From: Comamonas koreensis
GTDB taxonomy: Bacteria > Pseudomonadota > Gammaproteobacteria > Burkholderiales > Burkholderiaceae_C
DNA: 64,000 nucleotides
NCBI RefSeq assembly: GCF_014076495.1
Contig: NZ_CP043575.1
Span: 248,001 to 312,000 of the forward strand
Direction of reading: 5' to 3'
A program made the position numbers and the translations under genes. The first letter of the stretch is position 1, and each line of letters starts with the position of its first letter. Below are positions 17,434 through 25,973 of the stretch, piece after piece. The notes below the pieces were generated by a model that did no database searches, was not told where the DNA came from, and was given only the letters and a program-made list of their open reading frames with translations.

Positions 17434-18141
17434 ATGCCTTACCTGCGTCTTCTTGCCGCCGCGTGCCTCGCGGTCGGCTTCGCCTCCGCCGCACAGGCGC
17501 AGATGGAAATCCCCGCCGGCTCTGAAGGGAGCCTGGGCGGAGGCAGCCAGGATCTGGGCTGTGAATCTGTCACGATTGCAGGCACTTACTCCCTGGATGG
17601 GGGCAGCTTGCAAAATGCCGGTGCCTTCCTCATTGAAGCGGGTGGCGTGCTCGATGCCCAGGGCAGCATCCAACTGGGTTCTGATTTCCGCAACCAGGGC
17701 AGCTTGAACGCCGCAGCCAGCGCCATGGTGTTTGACGGCTCCTGCGCCGCCCCCGGGGCCAGCATCACGGTCACCGGCGTCACCACCGTGGCCAACCTCA
17801 CCCTCAGCTCCAGCAGTGGCCAGAGCTTTGTGCTGCCCAACGGCGCCAATATCGTGGTCACCGGCAGCCTGGTGCTGCAGGGCCAGCCAGGCCAGCCGCT
17901 GCAGATCACCACCGCTGCCGGCCAACCGGCGACCTTCACGCTGGGCCCCGGCGCACAAGTCACCCAGCAAAACGTGAATCTGGTCAATGTCTATGTCGGC
18001 CCACCGCCCAGCACCGCGCCCGTCGCCGTGCCAGTCTCCGGCCTGGGCTGGACGGCCAGCCTCGCGCTGCTGCTTTCGCTTCTGTCTTGGGGCGCCTTGC
18101 GCTCCGCCCGCATCCGCTCTTTTCTGAGAACCCAGCCATGA
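17434..18141 (+). CDS. Secreted, C-terminally anchored surface protein
   Basis: 235 residues. An N-terminal signal peptide ends at AAQAQ (about residue 22). The mature chain is low in charge and rich in Gly, Ser, Asn and Thr with repeated β-strand patterns such as [21 protein letters not shown] (shown in part), like short parallel β-helix proteins. The C-terminus has a Pro-rich [10 protein letters not shown], a hydrophobic segment and an Arg-rich tail, RSARIRS. This layout resembles an IPTL/exosortase-type sorting signal but with an atypical motif. It is the first gene of the cluster and overlaps the collagen-like gene by 4 bases (ATGA). Confidence 0.7.
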   Translation: MPYLRLLAAACLAVGFASAAQAQMEIPAGSEGSLGGGSQDLGCESVTIAGTYSLDGGSLQNAGAFLIEAGGVLDAQGSIQLGSDFRNQGSLNAAASAMVFDGSCAAPGASITVTGVTTVANLTLSSSSGQSFVLPNGANIVVTGSLVLQGQPGQPLQITTAAGQPATFTLGPGAQVTQQNVNLVNVYVGPPPSTAPVAVPVSGLGWTASLALLLSLLSWGALRSARIRSFLRTQP

Positions 18142-19100
18142 ACCTCGTCACCTCCTTCTTCCACAGCCGTTGGCTGGCCGGCGGCATCATGGCCCTGGTT
18201 GCCAGCGCCGCTTGGTCCGCCGATACCAGCTTCAAGCCGGCGGCGGGCTCGGGCTTTGTCATCAAGGGCCAGGCCAACCAGGATCTGTTCCGGGTGCAGG
18301 GAACTGGCGAGACCTATGCCCCGCCGCTGCCTTCCGCGCCGGCCACCGGTACCGAGCAGCTGTGTATGGACCCCGCCACGGGCCGCCTGCTGCGCTGCGC
18401 CGACGGCATTGGCACCGGGGCGACGGGCCCTGCTGGCCCCACGGGCCCTCAAGGTGCCGCTGGCCCGGTGGGTGCCACCGGCCCCGCTGGCCCTGCCGGC
18501 CCTGCCGGTGAAATTGGCCCTGCAGGCGCAGTGGGTCCCGCAGGCGCCACAGGCCCTGCAGGCCCCACGGGCACGACCGGTGTAGCAGGCCCCGTTGGCC
18601 CGGTCGGCCCCACGGGTAACGCAGGCCCCGCCGGCCCAGTCGGTCCCGTGGGTGCGACTGGCGCCACGGGCTCCACAGGCCCTGCAGGCGCGGTTGGCCC
18701 ACAAGGCCCCACTGGACCACAAGGCATTCCAGGCCCCGTTGGCCTCACCGGTGCGACCGGTCCCCAGGGCCCCATCGGCCCTACCGGTGCAACAGGTGCG
18801 CCAGGCTCCATTGCTGCGGTCAATCTGCGCTCCGACACCAAATCAGGTGAACTCTGCCAGGCTTCGGCCTGCTGCGCCGCAAACGAACAAGTGGTGGGTG
18901 GCGGCTACGAAGCGGCCAATGCCAAGGGTGGCAATGCGAACTTTGATGTGCGCGTCTCGGCCAGTGCACCAGGCACGCCTGCCAGCTGTGGCGGCACGCA
19001 AGGCTGGACGGTACGCGTGCTCAACTCTTTCGTGGGTGATGGCTCCTTGAGCTGCACAGCCTACGCGCTCTGCGCTCCGGTCGCTCCCGCCGTCCCATGA
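18138..19100 (+). CDS. Collagen-like surface protein
   Basis: 320 residues. A signal peptide ends near ASAAWSA (residue 28). A head region of about 65 residues has Cys76 and Cys87. Residues 94-222 are 43 uninterrupted Gly-X-Y triplets, counted by hand: Pro is at X in 25, Thr at Y in 15, Pro at Y in only 2. A C-terminal domain of about 98 residues holds six Cys (240, 245, 246, 284, 306, 312). It should form a trimeric collagen helix capped by a disulfide-rich head. It overlaps both neighbours by ATGA, so it is made together with the dioxygenase and sulfotransferase. Confidence 0.85.
   Translation: MNLVTSFFHSRWLAGGIMALVASAAWSADTSFKPAAGSGFVIKGQANQDLFRVQGTGETYAPPLPSAPATGTEQLCMDPATGRLLRCADGIGTGATGPAGPTGPQGAAGPVGATGPAGPAGPAGEIGPAGAVGPAGATGPAGPTGTTGVAGPVGPVGPTGNAGPAGPVGPVGATGATGSTGPAGAVGPQGPTGPQGIPGPVGLTGATGPQGPIGPTGATGAPGSIAAVNLRSDTKSGELCQASACCAANEQVVGGGYEAANAKGGNANFDVRVSASAPGTPASCGGTQGWTVRVLNSFVGDGSLSCTAYALCAPVAPAVP
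18417..18803 (+). repeat. Collagen-type Gly-X-Y repeat, 43 triplets
   Basis: 387 bases encode consecutive Gly-X-Y triplets without interruption. Codons for Gly are nearly all GGC or GGT, giving a strong 9-base periodicity. This is a protein-level repeat, with varied X and Y residues, rather than an exact DNA tandem repeat. Confidence 0.9.
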
Positions 19101-19951
19101 CCCTAGCAGCCGCTCCCTGCCCACCAGCCCAGCCCCGTCAGGGTCTGCGCCTGCAGGGCATCACCACCATGCGCCTGCCCTGGCGCCTGGAGGTAGCGGC
19201 CGCCTTGCAGCAAGCCCAGCAGTTGCCTGAATCGCTGTGGCGCATGCATTTCAACCAGGGCCGGCATGACGGCGGCTGGCAGGCGCTGGCCTTGCGGGCG
19301 TCTGCCCAGGCACCATCGGACATCATGCCGATGGATGCAGACGTGGACGCCTATACCGACTGCGAAGCGCTGCAGGCCTGCCCGGCCATTGCCGAGCTGT
19401 TGCGCAGCCTGGACCTGCAGTGCAAATCGGTGCGCCTGATGCGCCTGCAGCCCGACAGCGAAATCATGGAACACACCGACGCGGGCCTCTGTGCCGCCGA
19501 GGGCGATGCCCGGCTGCACATCCCCTTGCAAACCGAAGAGAAGGTGTTTTTCCACCTGGGTGGCCAGCGCGTGCCCATGCGCGTGGGCGAATGCTGGTAC
19601 ACCGATGTCTCCCTGCCCCACCGCGTGCGCAACCGCAGCGGCAAGGCGCGCATCCACCTGGTGGCCGATGTGCTGGTCGACGAGCGCCTGGCACAGGCCT
19701 TTGCAGCCGGTGACCAGGGCGAGCCTGCTACCGATGACGGCGACCCCTGGCTGGCCTTTACGCAGTTTCGCCAGGCCGTGTTTGCGCAAGAATCTCTGGC
19801 CGATGCGCTGGCCGGCTGCCCGGATCTGGCCAGTCTGAGCGCCCGCAGCATCGCGCTGGGCCAGGCCCAGGGGCTGGTGTTTGATGCCTCCGATGTGGAA
19901 TCGGCGATGAAGGCCGGGCGCCGCGCCTGGAATGCCCAATGGATGCTCTGA
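19097..19951 (+). CDS. Asp/Asn-hydroxylase-type Fe(II)/2-oxoglutarate dioxygenase
   Basis: 284 residues with the PF05118-type double-stranded β-helix core. Iron ligands are H126 and D128 in IMEHTDAG and H175 in [11 protein letters not shown]185 in KARIHLV would bind 2-oxoglutarate. The frame [16 protein letters not shown] through RLHIPLQ and [13 protein letters not shown] follows the family exactly. The family hydroxylates Asp or Asn side chains, and some members free proline. A C-terminal extension of about 90 residues is unassigned. The gene sits between the collagen-like and sulfotransferase genes, overlapping both (4 and 13 bases), so a role in modifying the collagen-like protein is an attractive inference. 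Confidence 0.85.
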   Translation: MTLAAAPCPPAQPRQGLRLQGITTMRLPWRLEVAAALQQAQQLPESLWRMHFNQGRHDGGWQALALRASAQAPSDIMPMDADVDAYTDCEALQACPAIAELLRSLDLQCKSVRLMRLQPDSEIMEHTDAGLCAAEGDARLHIPLQTEEKVFFHLGGQRVPMRVGECWYTDVSLPHRVRNRSGKARIHLVADVLVDERLAQAFAAGDQGEPATDDGDPWLAFTQFRQAVFAQESLADALAGCPDLASLSARSIALGQAQGLVFDASDVESAMKAGRRAWNAQWML

Positions 19952-20964
19952 CACTCCGGGGCTGGCGGCCCGTTCGGCTGTACTGGGATGGGGCCCAGGT
20001 CATGGTGGACTGGGCGCGCCTGGGCGATGCGCCGCTGCGCGCACCGTTCTACCAAGAGAGCCTCAAGCCGCTGCTGGGCACCCCGTTCAACCAGGCGTTT
20101 CGCCGCCAGACGCCACTGGAGGTGCTGCTGGCTTGGCACGCGCAGTCGCCGGGCATGGCACCCTGCTTGCTGGTCTTCCATGTCTCGCGCTGCGGCTCCA
20201 CCCTGTTCCCCCAGGCCCTGGCCGAAAGTGCCCACCACCTGGCGATGTCCGAGCCGCCTCCCGTCGATTTCCTGCTGCGCGAAGCGCTGGTCAACGGCTG
20301 GCTCAGCCCCGCGCAAGCCATCGCTGCCTTGCGCGCCTGGATGAGCGCCTGGGCCCAGCGCAGCGACGCGGCCAGCCCGGCACTGCAATCGGCCAGCCTC
20401 AAGATCGACGCCTGGAACACCGGCCAGGCCCCGCTGCTGATGCAGGCCTGGCCCGAGGCCTTGCCGGTGTTCCTGACGCGCGAGCCGCTGGCGGTGCTGG
20501 TGTCGCAAATGCAGGAACGCGCCTTTTACCTGGTGCCCGGTGCCTTTGGCCCCACATTCGGCCTGCCGGGCCTGAGCCTGCTGGAGCAGGCCACGATGCC
20601 GCCCGAGCAGTACTGCGCCCGCATGCTGGGCCGCATTTATGCGGACATGGCACGCGTCGCCGATCCGGCGCAAGCGCTGGTGCTGGACCATGCTCAGCTG
20701 CCCGAGGCCATTGAGCAACTGGTTCTGCCACGGCTGTCCTGGCAACCTGATGCAAAAGCCATGCAAGCGCTGCGCGAGCGTTTGTCGCGCCACGGCAAAC
20801 GGCCGCATGAGCCCTTTGCCCAGGACACAGACAACAAACATGCCAAGGCCAACGCTGCATTGCGCGCGCTGGCCGAGCAATGGATGGCCACCCATTACCA
20901 GCAATTGCGGGCCCGGTGCGAAGCCCATGACCGCGCAGAGACTCTCTCCGAGGCCGCTATATGA
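19939..20964 (+). CDS. PAPS-dependent sulfotransferase-like protein
   Basis: 341 residues. The 5'-phosphosulfate loop is HVSRCGSTLF (81-90), matching the RSGSTLL-type P-loop of sulfotransferases. The 3'-phosphate motif is FLTREPLAVLVSQ (about 178-190), with the conserved Arg and Ser. It would move sulfate from PAPS to an alcohol, such as a tyrosine or sugar hydroxyl. The acceptor is unknown. It has no signal peptide, so it acts in the cytosol before export. It overlaps the dioxygenase by 13 bases and the next gene by ATGA, and an APS kinase that makes PAPS is encoded nearby at 22676. Confidence 0.8.
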   Translation: MDALTLRGWRPVRLYWDGAQVMVDWARLGDAPLRAPFYQESLKPLLGTPFNQAFRRQTPLEVLLAWHAQSPGMAPCLLVFHVSRCGSTLFPQALAESAHHLAMSEPPPVDFLLREALVNGWLSPAQAIAALRAWMSAWAQRSDAASPALQSASLKIDAWNTGQAPLLMQAWPEALPVFLTREPLAVLVSQMQERAFYLVPGAFGPTFGLPGLSLLEQATMPPEQYCARMLGRIYADMARVADPAQALVLDHAQLPEAIEQLVLPRLSWQPDAKAMQALRERLSRHGKRPHEPFAQDTDNKHAKANAALRALAEQWMATHYQQLRARCEAHDRAETLSEAAI

Positions 20965-22106
20965 CCATGATTCCAAGACGCCATTTCCTCGCCTCCACCA
21001 GCGTGGCCGTCAGCACGACCGGTGGCTGGAGCGCAGCGCAGGCGCTGGCGCCCAGTGCCCCGGCCCGGCAAACCTCCAAGGCCTGGCAACTGCTGGCCGT
21101 CGCTCCCCAGTCGCACAAGGTGGCCGATCTGGGATCGGACTACCGCCGAGGCCTGGAGCTGGGCCTGGCCCAGCGGCCTGACGTTGCTGTACAGCTGCAC
21201 TGGGTGGAAGCCCCACCCACCCCCAACCGCGCCGCCCGCAGCATCACGGCGGCGATCGATCAGCGGCCCCAGCTGCATGGTGTTGTCGGTTGGATGCCGC
21301 CCGCCGTCGAAGCCCAGGTCGCTGCCCATGCCCAGCCCCTGGGCCTGCCCCTGTGGGCCAGCGATACCGGCGCCGATCTGCCTGCCGCCGCCGAGCCCGG
21401 CCAGCCCCAGGCTGTCGTGCGCCATAGCCTGGATCTGTGCGGCAGCGCCGCGCAGCTGGCGCAGGCCGTCTACCAACAGCTAGGCCCTCGGGCCGTGCTG
21501 GCTGTTGGGCAGATGGAAGGGGGCTATGACTTTGTCTATAGTTTCGAGCATGCCTACCGTGCGCTGGGGGGGCGGGTGGTTGCTCGCCATGTGGGCGAGT
21601 TTGGGCCGCAGAGCGCGGAATTTGACGGCTTGCGCACTGCCGTTTTCAGCCACCGGCCTGATGCCGTTGTGGCCCTGTACTCTGGTCCGCAGTTGGCCCG
21701 CTTTGGCCGCTGGTGGCAGGCTCACGCCCAGTCGCAAGGCGCTTGGGGACTGGCTGGCTTGCCTTGGCTGGCGGATGTGCATACCGGCGGCAATGCCGTT
21801 ACCGCCGGTGCATGGCCCAGCGCTGCACAGGCTCAGCCGGTTTGGAAGCAACGTTTTGAGCGGGTTGGATTGCCTTGGACCGCTGCTGCCCTGATGGGTG
21901 CCGAGGCGGGTTACAGCATTGCGGCTGCCCTCGACCAAAGTACGCAAGGCCCTTCTGCTTCTGCGTTGCACGAGGCTTGGATGATGCCGGTGCTGCAGGG
22001 CCCGCGCGCGGTTAGTTCGCGCATAACGACCTCAACCAACCACGTATTCAACCGCCCAGCCACCCCGCTTATCAGTGGATGGCTCAATGGCTATCTGCAA
22101 ACCTAA
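20961..22106 (+). CDS. Tat-exported periplasmic binding protein, leucine-binding type
   Basis: 381 residues. The N-terminus MTMIPRRHFLASTSVAV is a twin-arginine signal, followed by an Ala-rich cleavage region. The rest resembles type I periplasmic binding proteins of the Leu/Ile/Val group: two lobes, VVGWMPPAVEAQVAAHAQ, then a second-lobe ALGGRVVARHVGEFGP and ALMGAEAGYSIAAALD. No permease or ATPase is nearby, so it is not a standard importer part. Translation overlaps the sulfotransferase by ATGA. Its role in this cluster is unknown; ligand sensing or folding of cluster products is possible but unproven. Confidence 0.7.
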   Translation: MTMIPRRHFLASTSVAVSTTGGWSAAQALAPSAPARQTSKAWQLLAVAPQSHKVADLGSDYRRGLELGLAQRPDVAVQLHWVEAPPTPNRAARSITAAIDQRPQLHGVVGWMPPAVEAQVAAHAQPLGLPLWASDTGADLPAAAEPGQPQAVVRHSLDLCGSAAQLAQAVYQQLGPRAVLAVGQMEGGYDFVYSFEHAYRALGGRVVARHVGEFGPQSAEFDGLRTAVFSHRPDAVVALYSGPQLARFGRWWQAHAQSQGAWGLAGLPWLADVHTGGNAVTAGAWPSAAQAQPVWKQRFERVGLPWTAAALMGAEAGYSIAAALDQSTQGPSASALHEAWMMPVLQGPRAVSSRITTSTNHVFNRPATPLISGWLNGYLQT

Positions 22107-22126
22107 CAACATCAAAGGAACCGACC

Positions 22127-22651
22127 ATGGAACCGTTTATTGGCATGATCACTATGTTCGCCGGTAATTTTGCCCCGCGGGGCTGGGCTTACTGTGCAGG
22201 GCAGACACTCGCTATTAGCCAAAATCCAGCCTTGTTCTCCATTTTAGGAACCACCTATGGTGGCAATGGGCAGACCACTTTTCAGCTTCCAAATTTGATG
22301 GGTCGGGTGCCGGTAGGCGCCGGTCAAGGACCAGGGCTTCCGTTCGTCACCCTGGGGGAGCAAAGTGGAACCCCAACCATCACGTTGAACCTGCAGCAAC
22401 TCCCCCAACACAACCACCCCACAATAGCTAGCACTTCAGCAGGTACGCTACAGGCTCCGGCTACGGGCGCATTCCTGGCGCAATCAAACCAGCGAGACGC
22501 GCAGTACGTTGAGGCCAGTGGGGTAGGTACAACGGTCCCATTGGGTGGAAGCAGCATCGCTGGTGGGTCACAGCCGATTTCCATCATGCAACCCTATCTG
22601 GGCATAAATTTCATCATTGCACTTGAAGGCATCTTCCCATCGCGCAACTGA
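22127..22651 (+). CDS. Phage tail-collar domain protein (MdpB-like)
   Basis: 174 residues preceded by AAAGGA. Seen: FIGMITMFAGNFAPRGWAYC, the start of tail-collar proteins, then QTLAISQNPALFSILGTTYG and FQLPNLMGRVPVGAG. The middle is Gly/Ser/Asn-rich and the C-terminus ends PYLGINFIIALEGIFPSRN. The domain is named from phage short tail fibres but is common as chromosomal, non-phage proteins such as microcystin-dependent protein. Base composition is clearly poorer in GC than in the neighbours, hinting at transfer. It is the last gene of the forward chain and converges with cysC, 24 bases away. Confidence 0.85.
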   Translation: MEPFIGMITMFAGNFAPRGWAYCAGQTLAISQNPALFSILGTTYGGNGQTTFQLPNLMGRVPVGAGQGPGLPFVTLGEQSGTPTITLNLQQLPQHNHPTIASTSAGTLQAPATGAFLAQSNQRDAQYVEASGVGTTVPLGGSSIAGGSQPISIMQPYLGINFIIALEGIFPSRN

Positions 22652-22675
22652 GAGGGTGTTCTTTCAGCAGCCCGC

Positions 22676-23302
22676 TCAGCCGGGCCGCTTCTGTTCCAAG
22701 CCCAGCGCATCCAGATAAGCCAGCACGGCGCCCAGAGCAACTTCAGGCGCCAAATCTTCGCCCTGAAGATGCAGCTCCGGCTGCAGCGGCCGCTCATACG
22801 GGCTGCCGATACCGGTAAAGTCGCGCAGTTCGCCGCGCCGAGCGCGCGCATACAAGCCCTTGGGATCGCGCGCCTCACACACAGCCAAGGGCGTATCGAC
22901 AAAGACCTCGACAAAAGCTCCTGGCGCAAACAAGGCCCGCGCCTGTGCCCGGTCTGCTGCAAACGGCGAAATCGCAGAGACGATAACGACCAGACCCGCA
23001 TCGACCATCAGCCGCGCCACATGGGCCATGCGGCGGATGTTTTCTGCCCGCGCCTCGGCGCTGAATCCCAGATCGGCATTGAGCCCCTTGCGCAGGTTGT
23101 CACCATCGAGCGCATAGGTATGGCAGCCGCGCTGGTGCAAGGCCCGCTCCAGCGCATGGGCCAGGCTGGTCTTGCCTGAGGCCGATAAGCCGGTAAGCCA
23201 AATGCAGCAGGGCGCATGGCCCATCAGCGCGGCGCGCTGCGCCGGCAGCACCGCCTGGCCTGGCGGAAAGATAAAAGCAGCGGGATCGGGTCGGCCGGTC
23301 AT
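22676..23302 (-). CDS. cysC: Adenylylsulfate (APS) kinase
   Basis: 208 residues. The P-loop is GLSASGKT (38-45). It is followed by [52 protein letters not shown] and [20 protein letters not shown], which track CysC very closely. The reaction phosphorylates APS at the 3' position to give PAPS. It is not next to sulfate adenylyltransferase or PAPS reductase here. Its placement opposite the sulfotransferase gene suggests it supplies PAPS for sulfation, not for cysteine synthesis. It overlaps the upstream GNAT gene by ATGA. Confidence 0.93.
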   Translation of the reverse strand: MTGRPDPAAFIFPPGQAVLPAQRAALMGHAPCCIWLTGLSASGKTSLAHALERALHQRGCHTYALDGDNLRKGLNADLGFSAEARAENIRRMAHVARLMVDAGLVVIVSAISPFAADRAQARALFAPGAFVEVFVDTPLAVCEARDPKGLYARARRGELRDFTGIGSPYERPLQPELHLQGEDLAPEVALGAVLAYLDALGLEQKRPG

Positions 23303-23817
23303 TCGGCAGGCTCCGTCTTGGCAGGCTCACGGCACATGGTCCAGTACAGCCCATCGCTTGGCAGCTGCACAAAGCCCAGCCGCCCATATAGATGGCGCGC
23401 CCGGTTCTGGGGCTCCACACTCAGCGCCATGGGCCGCTGCTGCGCGTCGGCGTGGTTGCACAGCCACCGCAGCAGCACGCTGCCCAGGCCTTGGCTGCGC
23501 TGTGCAGCCAGCAGCGAGATATCGACAACCCGCAGTGCATCAGCGCTGTCATCGACGATCAGGCGCCCAACCGGTTGGCCATCCCGCTCAACCAGGTAAT
23601 GCAGCGCCTGGGGGTAGTAGCTGCGGTAATGCTGACGCTGAAAATCAAACTGCGAATGGCAGAAGGCATCGATGGCCTCGGGTGGCCAGCCGGTGAGCGC
23701 CAGCTCATCGCTGCGCACATCGCGGTAAAGAGCACGTAAAAAATCCGCATCTGACGCCAAAGACTGGCGCAGCTGCAAGCTGCCCAGTTGCAGGGCCGCA
23801 GGCAGCTCAGAGGGCAT
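23299..23817 (-). CDS. GNAT-family acetyltransferase
   Basis: 172 residues from ATG 23817. It has the acetyl-CoA-binding motif [20 protein letters not shown] and the late [17 protein letters not shown] of GNAT enzymes. The acceptor is unknown. The start overlaps the end of the upstream small gene by 11 bases and its stop overlaps cysC by 4, so the three are one transcription unit. Acetylation of a cluster product is a possibility but is not shown. Confidence 0.82.
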   Translation of the reverse strand: MPSELPAALQLGSLQLRQSLASDADFLRALYRDVRSDELALTGWPPEAIDAFCHSQFDFQRQHYRSYYPQALHYLVERDGQPVGRLIVDDSADALRVVDISLLAAQRSQGLGSVLLRWLCNHADAQQRPMALSVEPQNRARHLYGRLGFVQLPSDGLYWTMCREPAKTEPAE

Positions 23818-24160
23818 GGCTGAATTGGGCTTCGTAGTACACGCCTTGCGCATCGGCGCCGGTGGCGGACACCATGATCGCAAAATCACCCCATTCCGCA
23901 TGGCGTGCGCGGTAAGTCTGGCTGGGCAGAACCGGGGCCGTCGGGCCCTGAAAATTGAGCCGGTATGCGGCCATGCCGGGGGCGGCTCGGCTTTGCGCCT
24001 CAAAAGCGGTCACCAACAGCGGAATCTGCTGCGTCTGCCCGGCAGTGTCCCCCGCCAGAAAGACCAGCGACTGGCCCTGGAGCTGGCTGGCCATCTCCTG
24101 CGTCAACACCCGCGTCCATACGGCGTCATCCAGTTGGTAAGTGGTGTCTGGCAAGGTCAT
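23807..24160 (-). CDS. Small protein of unknown function (DUF6916-like)
   Basis: 117 residues, acidic, soluble, with no signal peptide. It appears built of β-strands around QQIPLLVTAFEAQSR and YRLNFQGPTAPVLPSQTYRA (in part), ending YYEAQFSH. It looks like the small DUF6916 proteins found beside tail-collar genes, but this match is from memory and is uncertain. It is first in the reverse chain with the GNAT and APS-kinase genes. Confidence 0.6.
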   Translation of the reverse strand: MTLPDTTYQLDDAVWTRVLTQEMASQLQGQSLVFLAGDTAGQTQQIPLLVTAFEAQSRAAPGMAAYRLNFQGPTAPVLPSQTYRARHAEWGDFAIMVSATGADAQGVYYEAQFSHAL

Positions 24161-24248
24161 ACAGGGGCAGCAAACGCAGTCCGTGGTGGCAAGAGCGCCA
24201 TTCTATCGCCGGGCCTGCAGAGCACGCCGTCCATGTGCGACCCGGCAG

Positions 24249-25193
24249 TCAACTGCGCATCTCGGCTTTCACGACCACCCATAGCCCCAGCAGCACGGCG
24301 GCCAGCCCCACCCAGGCCACCCAGGGCTGGTGTTCGCCGACGATCCACACGGCCAGCACAAAGGCCGCCACCGGCTCGATGAGGCTGAGCGCCACGCCGG
24401 TGGGCCCCGAGATATGGCGCAGACCCATCGAGAACAATAAATGTGCAATGCCCGAGACAACGGCGCCCAGGTAGACAACAACCAGCACGGCAGACAGGCT
24501 CCACTGCGGCATGCCCGCATACAGTGCGGCCACCGGCAGTGCGAGCAGTGCCGCGCCGCTGAACACATAGAAGTTCACCACCTTGGGGGACATATGGCTG
24601 ACCAGGCGCTTGTTGACCAGCGCATAGCCGGCATAGGACAGACCCGCCAGCAGGCACAGCGCCAAGCCGGGCCAGGAGACCTGGCTGCTGCCGCCCTCGC
24701 CCATCACCATGGCCACACCGCCGGCCACGCTGACCAAGGTGCCCAGCCACCACAGCGGCGACAGGGGCGCGCGCAGCACCACGGCCTGCAGCAGGCCCGC
24801 CCAGATGGGGCTGCTGCCAATGGCAACGGCTGTGCCCACGCCCACACCGGCCATCTGCAGGCCGGCGTAGAAAAACACGCTATAGCCGCCAATGCCCAGC
24901 GAGGCCCAGAAGAACGACGACAGCCGCAGCCCCGCCTGGCGGGGCCGCAGCACCAGGCTGCCGGTGCTGCCACGCCGCGCCCACAGCAGGCTCAGGCCCA
25001 AAAATGCCGCCGCCACCGCCAGCTGCGCAGCCCCCACCCAGAACGGCGACAGCCCCGCAGCCCCGAGGTACTGGGCGGTGCCGCTGGTGCCCCAGAGCAC
25101 GCCGGCAATGGCGACCAGCGCAATACCTTGCGCAGAGGCGCTGAAAAATGAAGAAGGGGCGGGGGATGCCATGCCGCTGGAAGTCTGTGTCAT
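24249..25193 (-). CDS. EamA-family drug/metabolite transporter
   Basis: 314 residues with ten predicted membrane segments arranged as two EamA repeats. Typical phrases are GVLWGTSGTAQYLGAAGLSPFWVGAAQL (in parts), AIGSSPIWAGLLQAVVL and GPTGVALSLIEPVAAFVLAV, the latter being a strong repeat signature. These carriers usually export amino acids or small metabolites. An AraC regulator lies 78 bases upstream on the same strand, possibly in one operon. The substrate is unknown. Confidence 0.88.
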   Translation of the reverse strand: MTQTSSGMASPAPSSFFSASAQGIALVAIAGVLWGTSGTAQYLGAAGLSPFWVGAAQLAVAAAFLGLSLLWARRGSTGSLVLRPRQAGLRLSSFFWASLGIGGYSVFFYAGLQMAGVGVGTAVAIGSSPIWAGLLQAVVLRAPLSPLWWLGTLVSVAGGVAMVMGEGGSSQVSWPGLALCLLAGLSYAGYALVNKRLVSHMSPKVVNFYVFSGAALLALPVAALYAGMPQWSLSAVLVVVYLGAVVSGIAHLLFSMGLRHISGPTGVALSLIEPVAAFVLAVWIVGEHQPWVAWVGLAAVLLGLWVVVKAEMRS

Positions 25194-25271
25194 GCCGCTA
25201 TGGTGCCGCGACGGGGCCGGGGCAAATGTCGAGAAACGCTTGTGGCTGGGCTGCCAAACGCACCCAGCGCA

Positions 25272-25973
25272 TCATGCGCCGCCGCGTTTGCGCAGGCTGC
25301 GGCTGCCCACGCCGCGATCGCGCCGCAGCGCATAGGCCAGCGCGCTGGCCGTGCTGTAGCCGCAGCGCAGCGCCGTGGTCTCCAGCGGCTGGCCGGCGGC
25401 CAGGGCTTGGCTGGCCTCGGTCAGGCGCAGGTCGCGCAGCCATTGCTGGGGGGTGCTGCCGGTCAGCTCCTGCCAGCGCACATGAAAACGCTGGGCGCTC
25501 AGGTGTGCCAGCGCCGCCAGTTGGGGGGTGCGCCAGTCGCCGGCCAGATCGGCCCGTACCGCAGCGGTGATGGCCTGCACATCCAGCGCGCGGCGCAGCA
25601 GCAGCGCGGGCGACTGCTGGACCCAGGCCACATGGGCCTGGGCCACGGTCAAGGCCGAGGCATGGGTGGCCAGCCAGTCGCGCGGCGGGGCGGCAAAGCG
25701 GCGCATCTGCGCCCAGTCTGCGCCGTCGGGCACATCCACCACGGCCAGCGCGCTGCCCTTTTGTGCCAGGTAGGCGTGGGTGGCACCCGCCGGTATCACC
25801 ACGCCGCTGGCGGTATCGACATAGGCGGCCTTGCCATCGACCTCCAGCTCCATGCGGCCGGCCAGTGCATACAAGAGCTGCACATGGTCATGGCTGTGCG
25901 CCTGCTGCTCGCCTTCGTAGTGGCGAACAGAGTAGTCAGGAGCCAGCAAGCGGTGGTGGTGGTGGTCGGCCAT
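25272..25973 (-). CDS. AraC-family regulator
   Basis: 233 residues with a cupin sensory half (HSHDHVQLLYALAGRMELEV, GVVIPAGATHAYLA) and a C-terminal AraC pair of helix-turn-helix units (LAALAHLSAQRFHVRWQELT, then ETTALRCGYSTASALAYALR). A run of four His follows the second residues (MADHHHH). It reads into the EamA transporter gene and probably controls it. Some shortening at the end of the domain (RKRGGA) is noted. Confidence 0.85.
   Translation of the reverse strand: MADHHHHRLLAPDYSVRHYEGEQQAHSHDHVQLLYALAGRMELEVDGKAAYVDTASGVVIPAGATHAYLAQKGSALAVVDVPDGADWAQMRRFAAPPRDWLATHASALTVAQAHVAWVQQSPALLLRRALDVQAITAAVRADLAGDWRTPQLAALAHLSAQRFHVRWQELTGSTPQQWLRDLRLTEASQALAAGQPLETTALRCGYSTASALAYALRRDRGVGSRSLRKRGGA

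Noticed and set aside
18417..18803. A CRISPR array or DNA tandem repeat
   Set aside because: The periodicity is 9 bases, without spacers, and translates as Gly-X-Y triplets; it is a protein repeat.
22127..22651. A prophage remnant because of the tail-collar domain
   Set aside because: No integrase, capsid, portal, terminase or attachment repeats are nearby; the domain is common in chromosomal proteins.
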